A model generated the notes under the pieces. It was not told where the DNA came from, ran no database searches, and saw only the letters and a program-made list of their open reading frames with translations. Below, one piece after another: positions 58,253-64,000 of a stretch of 64,000 nt of DNA; within the stretch, counting starts at the first letter, position 1; each line of letters begins with the position of its first letter. The translations under genes and the position numbers were made by a program. The stretch is from Panicum virgatum (taxonomy: Eukaryota > Streptophyta > Magnoliopsida > Poales > Poaceae). The DNA lies in contig NC_053145.1 of NCBI RefSeq assembly GCF_016808335.1, forward strand, positions 26,440,001 through 26,504,000, read 5' to 3'.

Positions 58253-59673
58253 TGTTGACGGTCACTAATGACCCATTTTGACCGTCAACTATCGTGCAAA
58301 AGTCGAGCATCAGAAGGAATAAATGTTAGCATAGGATGTTTATTTGACGAATTCCACAGATGCTGGTCTGAGAATGTGTGCAGGTGAATTTGGGCCAAAA
58401 TTGCATATGTCAAGCATATTATCCAATGCATAAATTCCTGGGCCAAGCACAAGCAAGGCCAAAGGCCAAAAGGGCCCACTTGGCAGCTGCACATGAGAGA
58501 GAGACGCAGCCCATAAGCAAGGTGACACGTCATCGATCCGAGGCAACACCTTCTCGATGAATCAGACGTGTTCACGAGGATCCACGGGCCCACTAGAGCA
58601 CCAAAACTGACTCAAGACAGGCCCTTACCCATATACATGGCATGGGGGCCCATCTAGCAGTATTCTGACCAAAGACCGGGGCAAACTGGGCCAGCCCAAG
58701 GCCAGCAGACCAACCAGGTCGCCCGACCTGGTGGTGGCAGCCCATGGGCCCCACCACCTCTCAGAAGACACATGGCGAGGAGTGGTTGGTCCCCAATGGT
58801 GGTTTGGCTCGTTTCCCGGGCAAGAGGCTGGTGGCTCCCTCCTATAAATACAAGGGGAGGGGGTGAGATTGAAGACACACCACACTCCACACATCACACC
58901 TTCTCTTGAGTTCTCACTTGAGTGAGAGTTGTCTTAGGGAGTTTAGGAATAGAGGTACTCAGGAGGGGCCCCGGTAATGGCGCTCTTCTCCAAATTGTAC
59001 CTCTACGAGAGTGAGGGAGATAGTCGGGGGAAGTGCCGGGCTTGTCGGCGCTCTTCTCCGCTTGTACCTCGACGGATGCTTATTCGGTTGTAAGTGTTCG
59101 AGACTTTCTTTGTTTATTTAGAATTAGAGTTTAGATTGCAAGTTATCATCTCTACCTTATATTAGTTGATGTGTATGCTAGCGAGTAGCATTTGACTCTA
59201 GAGTGGGGCCCGGATAGAAAAGGATAACCCTGATCGCCTCTAGAGTTAGTAGGGAAAGGCGTAGACGTGGTGTCTAGGATGGACTATACCACTCAGTTGT
59301 TCGATAGTCCCACGGTTTGTAGAGGTAGCCGGCAGGCGGTGACAGCCCTGTTCAAGCCTTTTAGTAATCCTCCATGTTCGGATATCAGATAGAGCACTAT
59401 TATTTGAGCTATCGGCTTGTTTAAGCCAGTCGATACCTTTAGCTCGAAGTATAACGGCGATGTGATCTCTTCTTCTAAACATATATTCTAGATCTTAGAA
59501 AGTCCACTCTTTCCTATCCTCCTACACCAGTGTGTGTCCTTCGACTGTCTGAACCCGTAGATAGTGTACTCACATTCCTTAGTGGATACGATACCCTGAA
59601 ATACTCTTGGGTGAAAGCTACAGCGGTATCCGTGTGCTTGCGGATTTATTCGTGACGTTACAAAATACCAACA
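58253..59673 (+). repeat. F LTR, 5' LTR of the second gag interior (1.42 kb)
   Basis: TGTTGACGGTCACTAATG...CAAAATACCAACA, followed by 'agctttc' and a PBS. U3 differs from B; the last 100 bases are nearly the same as B copy 3 and E. It contains the inverted repeat ACCAGGTCG-CC-CGACCTGGT (58713-58732) and TATAAATA (58843-58850). The partner LTR is outside the window. Confidence 0.75.
58843..58850 (+). promoter_or_regulatory. TATA box of F LTR
   Basis: TATAAATACAAGGGG, followed by CA-rich leader, the same arrangement as in B LTRs. Confidence 0.55.
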
Positions 59674-59680
59674 AGCTTTC

Positions 59681-59698
59681 TGGCGCCGTTGCCGGGGA
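59681..59698 (+). other. Primer-binding site, tRNA-Asp type
   Basis: TGGCGCCGTTGCCGGGGA, directly followed by the gag ATG at 59699. Confidence 0.85.
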
Positions 59699-60465
59699 AT
59701 GGCAGCTACATTATCTTCGGACTCAGTCGTCCTCGTATCTTTTTCATTTTCTTTCCTTCTACCTTTACCCCCGCTACCCATAGAGCAGCTATCCTTTCCA
59801 CAGCTCTCTACCCCAATGGGCAAGTTCTCTGAGCCATCACCATCTTCCTCATCTAACCATGAACTCGACCCTGGCTTTATAGCCATGGTTCGGAAGCGAC
59901 CCTTCTCGGGAGAAATTCATGAAGATCCCTATGAGCATTTGCAAGAATTCGAGGAACTGTGCTCGGGTCTAGTAATCCTAGGCATGACGCAGGAAACCTT
60001 GCGGTGGAAATTGTTCCCCTTCTCTCTTATAGAGAGGGCGGAGCAATGGTACACCTGCACGATAGGAAATGTGAGCGGTGATTGGGAGCAGCTTCGAGAT
60101 GACTTTTGTTACTTGTTCTCCCTCATCGAACGCTTAGACTCCTTATCGACCGACATCCTCGACTTTGAGCAATTAGAGGAGTCCATAGGTGCAGCATGGG
60201 CTAGATTCTCACACCTTTTGGCATCTATCCCAGACATGTCTATACCCGATGAAGTATTGTTGGAAGTTTTTTACTTGGGTTTAGACATGGAAACTGCCCT
60301 AGAGCTTGACGACGCCAACGGAGGATGGTTCTTACACACAACTCCGGAAGAAGGAAGAGACATCCTAGATAGTTTCTTAGATGACTCTTTCTTCTCTACC
60401 GACCATAGTGAACCCCGCCGGAAAGAATCCGCGTCGAGCCATGAGAGTCTCTCAACACCCGAATC
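59699..60465 (+). pseudogene. gag: Gag, copy 2, open but truncated by element D
   Basis: ATG at 59699 immediately after the PBS and open for 255 codons to the insertion. An N-terminal Ser/Leu/Pro-rich part (about 40 residues) is followed by the gag core (EIHEDPYEHLQEFEELC, FPFSLIERAEQWYT, DWEQLRDDFCYLFSLIERL, WARFSHLLASIPDMS). Then comes an acidic C-terminal part (GRDILDSFLDDSFFSTD). Element D starts after 'gaatc', so the retropepsin-like part seen in copy 1 is cut off. The reading frame shows that the ATG loss, the stop and the one-base deletion in copy 1 are private to copy 1. Confidence 0.75.
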
Positions 60466-60610
60466 TGTGACATCCCAGAGTTTTAAAATGCTAAGCAAGA
60501 TATATTAAATATGATTTCATGCTTAATAAACAAGAAAAATTCAAATTATGGATTTCTTTTGGATAATAAAATATGTGTATGTATGAATATGCATGTGTAT
60601 GAATGTGTGT

Positions 60611-60928
60611 TTATGTGTATATGAAATTTTGCACATAAAATTACAGGTCAAATGAACCATAGTATTCGAGGTTTTAAACAATCTTTCAAATTTTAAAACA
60701 AATATGCTTTGAAAATGATTTCTAAAATATAGCTCAAACGAACTTTTTCCCAAAACCAAAGTTATAGGTTTATGTGTATATGAAATTTTGCACATAAAAT
60801 TACAGGTCAAATGAACCATAGTATTCGAGGTTTTAAACAATCTTTCAAATTTTAAAACAAATATGCTTTGAAAATGATTTCTAAAATATAGCTCAAACGA
60901 ACTTTTTCCCAATACCAAAGTTATAGGT
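60611..60928 (+). repeat. Tandem duplication, 2 x 159 bp
   Basis: 60611-60769 repeats as 60770-60928 with about one mismatch ('ccaaaacc' against 'ccaatacc'). The antisense frame 60541-60918 shows the same 50-residue block twice. The near identity implies a recent event. Confidence 0.85.
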
Positions 60929-61229
60929 TTTCAAAAGATGAACAACTTTCATGTTCAAAGTTTTTCGTGTTACCACACAAAAATGGGAGAAATAGTTGAT
61001 TTCCGAAAAGTATAGGATATTTTCAAATGCACTCAAGTTTTAAATTTTATTTTTCAAACCATTGTTCAAATGAAAAAGTGCCTAAAACAAAAGTTTTAGA
61101 TCTCGAAATTTTAAGCAAGTTTGGTATTCAAAAGTTTTTCGTTTGAGGCCAAGAAGAAGAAGAAAAATTAAGTTTACAAACTGGAATTTTTGAACTTCGG
61201 TTTAATTACCAAATTGCCCTCACTCCATC

Positions 61230-61900
61230 TCTCCCCTCTCTGTTTTCGCCATGCCAGCGCCTCCACGCTGGCCCTGGCCAGGTGGCCGGACATGCGCCGC
61301 GCCCCTATCCAAATCTGCCATCGCACCCCCGGTTTTCACCAAAACCGACCTCTCCCTGGCGCTGCGCAAGCGTGCCACGTGCCCTCAACGCCTTCCTGCT
61401 CGACACGCCGCGGACGCCGTCGCCGTTCTCGACGTCAGAGATACACGCGACGCCACGCCACTATCCTCGCCGCAGTTCCAGTCGTCTCACGAAGCGAACT
61501 CCGGTTTTCCCTCAGCCTCCTCCTCGTGCTAGAGCCAAAACCCAGGCCGAGCTCTCACCGGCTCTCAGAAACACCGCCTGCCGCCCGCCATGGCCGTCGG
61601 CCCCGCCTGAGCTCCGTGGAGCTCCCCTCTGTGGTCCCCTTCTTCCCAAACTGAGTGAACCACCACCTCCCCCACCTCCCACTGATCCTAACCGGCACGG
61701 TCACCACCGCCCAGCGCCGCCAGAGCACTGCCACCACCGCACAACCCTCTCCGGAGACTGCCTACGCCCGCGGACCCGCATCCTCAGGCCGCCATCTCAC
61801 GCGCCACCACCCTCCCAAGGTAGCTCTCAACTCACCCGAGCCCCCAGACCCATTCCCCATCACCGCCGGCGAAGGACCCAACCGCAAATAGTTTTAGAAT
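61230..61900 (+). other. GC-rich island with proline-rich open frames inside D LTR
   Basis: Sharp change from AT-rich to GC-rich, with overlapping open frames in two phases (61190-61654 and 61282-61941), all rich in Pro, Ala and Arg. It ends in 'ctcccaaggtagctc' and 'aggtttagttagg'. Similar content in several frames at once points to base composition and not to a conserved protein. It parallels 46371-47040 in D'. Nothing identifies it as a host gene fragment. Confidence 0.5.
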
Positions 61901-64000
61901 CCCAAGGGTCTCAGTGCAAGAAACCAGGGACTGGTTTGTAAGGTTTAGTTAGGTTTTTCTAAATTTTGCTGCGAATTTTGAAAATTTGTAAAAATTCATA
62001 GAAAAATCAGAATTATGCAAACTCAAATGTTTTGGATTCCTTGCAACAAGATCTACAAGTTTTATTACATGCACATCTTCAGTTTCTGATTACTTTTTAA
62101 TCTAGGATAAAGAATAGAATAAATAGCATATGATGGTTGTAGTAGTTCCACATATGAACTAAGGATGATTTTTGGACAATAGCTGTACATCACTGAATGG
62201 AATACTCCATAAAAATTTCATGACCCGAACCAACTTTAACTAGGTGTTTTATCAGATATTATTTTAAGCTTGGATCAAATATCACATTTGTGTTCTTGAT
62301 GTTCTAGTACATATTTTTGAGTGAAACTTTTTCAGTACACTTGATATACTACCAGAATAGTAGGATAAAATTTTGGAATCCATTACAACTGTTTAACTAT
62401 GGTTTTGATTTAATCCATGTGTAATAGTGCTATTTCATGATAAATTGTTCTAGTGCTTAGAAAAATCTAAAATTTATAACATTACTTAGTTTTGAGCAGA
62501 TGAACCTGCATGCCTAGTTTGAGAATCAATAACTTCCTACTTTGTCTGGTAAAAATAGATCTTTATCCCAGCAAAAGCTGTTTAACTTATTGTTCATGTT
62601 TAATCTGCTTCATGAAAATAGCTGAAAATTTTATTGTAAGTTGGTACTTCTGTTTTGTTCCTTGCATAAGAATTTCAATCCCATAAGCTATGGGTAACTA
62701 TAGTTTTGGACAAAGCATGCTATCTTTAGTTTTGTTAGAGGAAATAACTTTTGTATCTTTTGGTATATGATGAAAACCCCACTTTGATTTTATAAACTAA
62801 ATTGTGTTAAATTACTACTCTATAAATGACTGCCCAGTAAGTAGAAAATGAAATGGTTGTTTTCTTAACTTGAGTTTTATTGGACTGCAACTTTATCATG
62901 AAGGAAAAATAATAATAACACCTAAATCGCTAAACAACTCGGAACTCTGCATTCATACATATGCATTGTTGCATTTTATATGGGTACGATAGATGAACCA
63001 CGTGAAGGATGTGACGTTGGAGCCGAGCCAGAAAACGGTGAATGGTGGATACATCTAGAAGATGGACGGATGGATCCCGATGTGCACAACCAAAGAAGAT
63101 GCTCGCCGAGCGAATGTTCTCTAACTAACACTGACCTAGTGTTAATTCCAGGCAAGCCCTGGACATAACCCAGTATTTCAAATTATGCAACTTATCGTTA
63201 CTATTTACTTGTGCATTTACAGTTCTTAGGATTTGAATTGAAACCCTAGATGCATGATCCTAGGAACCTATGTACTGAACACTAGACTTGAGTTCGAGGA
63301 ATTGCTATGCTAATAGGACCGGTAAAAGTCGAGTGATTGCCTGTCACTCGATAGCTCTATAGGAGTTGCTTGTTTACTTTCTGCAGTAACTATAAGGACG
63401 ACGGACGGGGTCGTGTTCGATATCATGACCCTGGGTGAGACCCCGTCTGTGTTGATGAATTCTGCTAAGGTCGCGGTGTGTGGTAGTGGTGGTTATGTTT
63501 TTGAACGTACTAGCCACATGCCGTAAATATGGTACGCGGTAAGCCTAGTAGCCGATCGGACCGGGGAGTGGATATACCTTTCACTCTCTCTTAGAGATAG
63601 GTTTTATTTATGTTTATGTTGCGCAACACCACGGGTGCAGGGAGGAAGTTGGTGCCCTGTAGTCGGGGAGAGTGACCCTATCCACAAGCCAGAATGAAAG
63701 GTCAACGGTTGTTTGGGAACGACCCGATGGTGTTCCAAACATGTGTGTTAGGTCTGCCTGGCCAGGTCAACAAATTTGATTCGAATCATCCGCTTCTAAC
63801 GGTTTGGGACTGCTTGATCCCTTTGCCACATAGAGTAATAAGAGTAACATTATTATGATCAATCTTGATGTTTTCTTAAAGTTCTACGATGGTTGAATAG
63901 GAGTAGTTGCTTACATAGAATGGTTAATCAACTAGAATCTTGGAAGCTAAAATTTGAAAGTAAGGACCTACTCTTTATTGCTTTTTAGCAAAAGGAAAAC

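Larger units (their letters stand above)
60466..64000 (+). repeat. Very long 5' LTR of element D, runs off the window
   Basis: Starts TGTGACATCCCAGAG at 60466 after the probable target site gaatc. Order: AT-rich start, tandem duplication (60611-60928), GC-rich island (61230-61900), AT-rich block (61950-62950), then a segment (62980-64000) homologous to the reverse complement of 3600-4530 in G. No PBS is reached, so the LTR is over 3.5 kb. It may be Tekay-like by length. A 62-codon open stretch at 62980-63168 is partly alignable with the G counterpart (4212-4529, minus), but it is short and unsupported as a gene. Confidence 0.6.

Noticed and set aside
61190..61941. Proline-rich frames as a plant gene first exon
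   Set aside because: Two phases give equally long Pro/Ala-rich products, so composition explains them; the block lies inside the D LTR.
62980..63168. 62-codon frame in D LTR as a small gene
   Set aside because: Its G counterpart (4212-4529) is alignable only in the first part and ends differently; no family recognised.

Overview
The window is a stretch of plant nuclear DNA made entirely of LTR retrotransposons. No host gene, tRNA, rRNA or CRISPR array was found. A grass (Poaceae) is the most likely source, probably a panicoid. The reasons are the long-LTR Ty3/gypsy families, the primer-binding sites (tRNA-Asp and initiator-Met type), the antisense 'putative gypsy type transposon' ORFs, and the nested-insertion architecture. 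The species is not determinable by eye. I use working letters for the families.

Layout, left to right. (1) 1-5985: element G, minus strand, with non-coding interior, tRNA-iMet-type PBS at 3001 and a truncated LTR of about 3 kb. (2) 5986-8666: 3' end of element E, plus strand, with LTR 7436-8666. (3) 8667-29131: a Tat-like Ty3/gypsy element on the minus strand ('C-o'), interrupted by a complete member of its own family ('C-i', 12574-23566, two 417-bp LTRs, imperfect TSD tgcag/tgcgg). Each carries a broken gag-pro-RT-RNaseH-integrase on the minus strand and, 3' of pol, an antisense gene on the plus strand with five exons and four introns. (4) 29132-43721: family B, as three LTRs separated by two near-identical truncated interiors. 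The first LTR is split by element A (29498-38662), a 9.2-kb non-coding LTR element. (5) 43729-46370: a tRNA-Asp-primed interior with a broken gag plus retropepsin-like frame and no recognisable pol. (6) 46371-47521: fragment D'. (7) 47522-49046: gag N-terminus, PBS and 5' LTR of a C-family element whose LTR resembles the C-o LTR at 8667. (8) 49047-52486: C4, a plus-strand C fragment. (9) 52487-52955: LTR fragment H. (10) 52956-57080: C5, minus strand, RT deleted, mosaic of C-i-like and C-o-like sequence. (11) 57081-59673: B-type LTR, then F LTR. (12) 59681-60465: PBS and a second gag copy, open until cut by element D. (13) 60466-64000: D, a very long LTR running off the window, related to G in opposite orientation.

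Nothing here looks intact. Only the C elements retain recognisable pol domains and all are broken. A, B, E and F look non-autonomous. The most interesting features are the introns in the antisense gene (exon lengths 95, 415 and 265 identical between copies, and a combined exon length divisible by three), covarying hairpins in the C 3' tandem repeats and in the E/B 3' regions, a host-flank segment between the LTR and PBS of element A, nonsense codons shared by C-i and C-o, and an identical C|B junction present twice.
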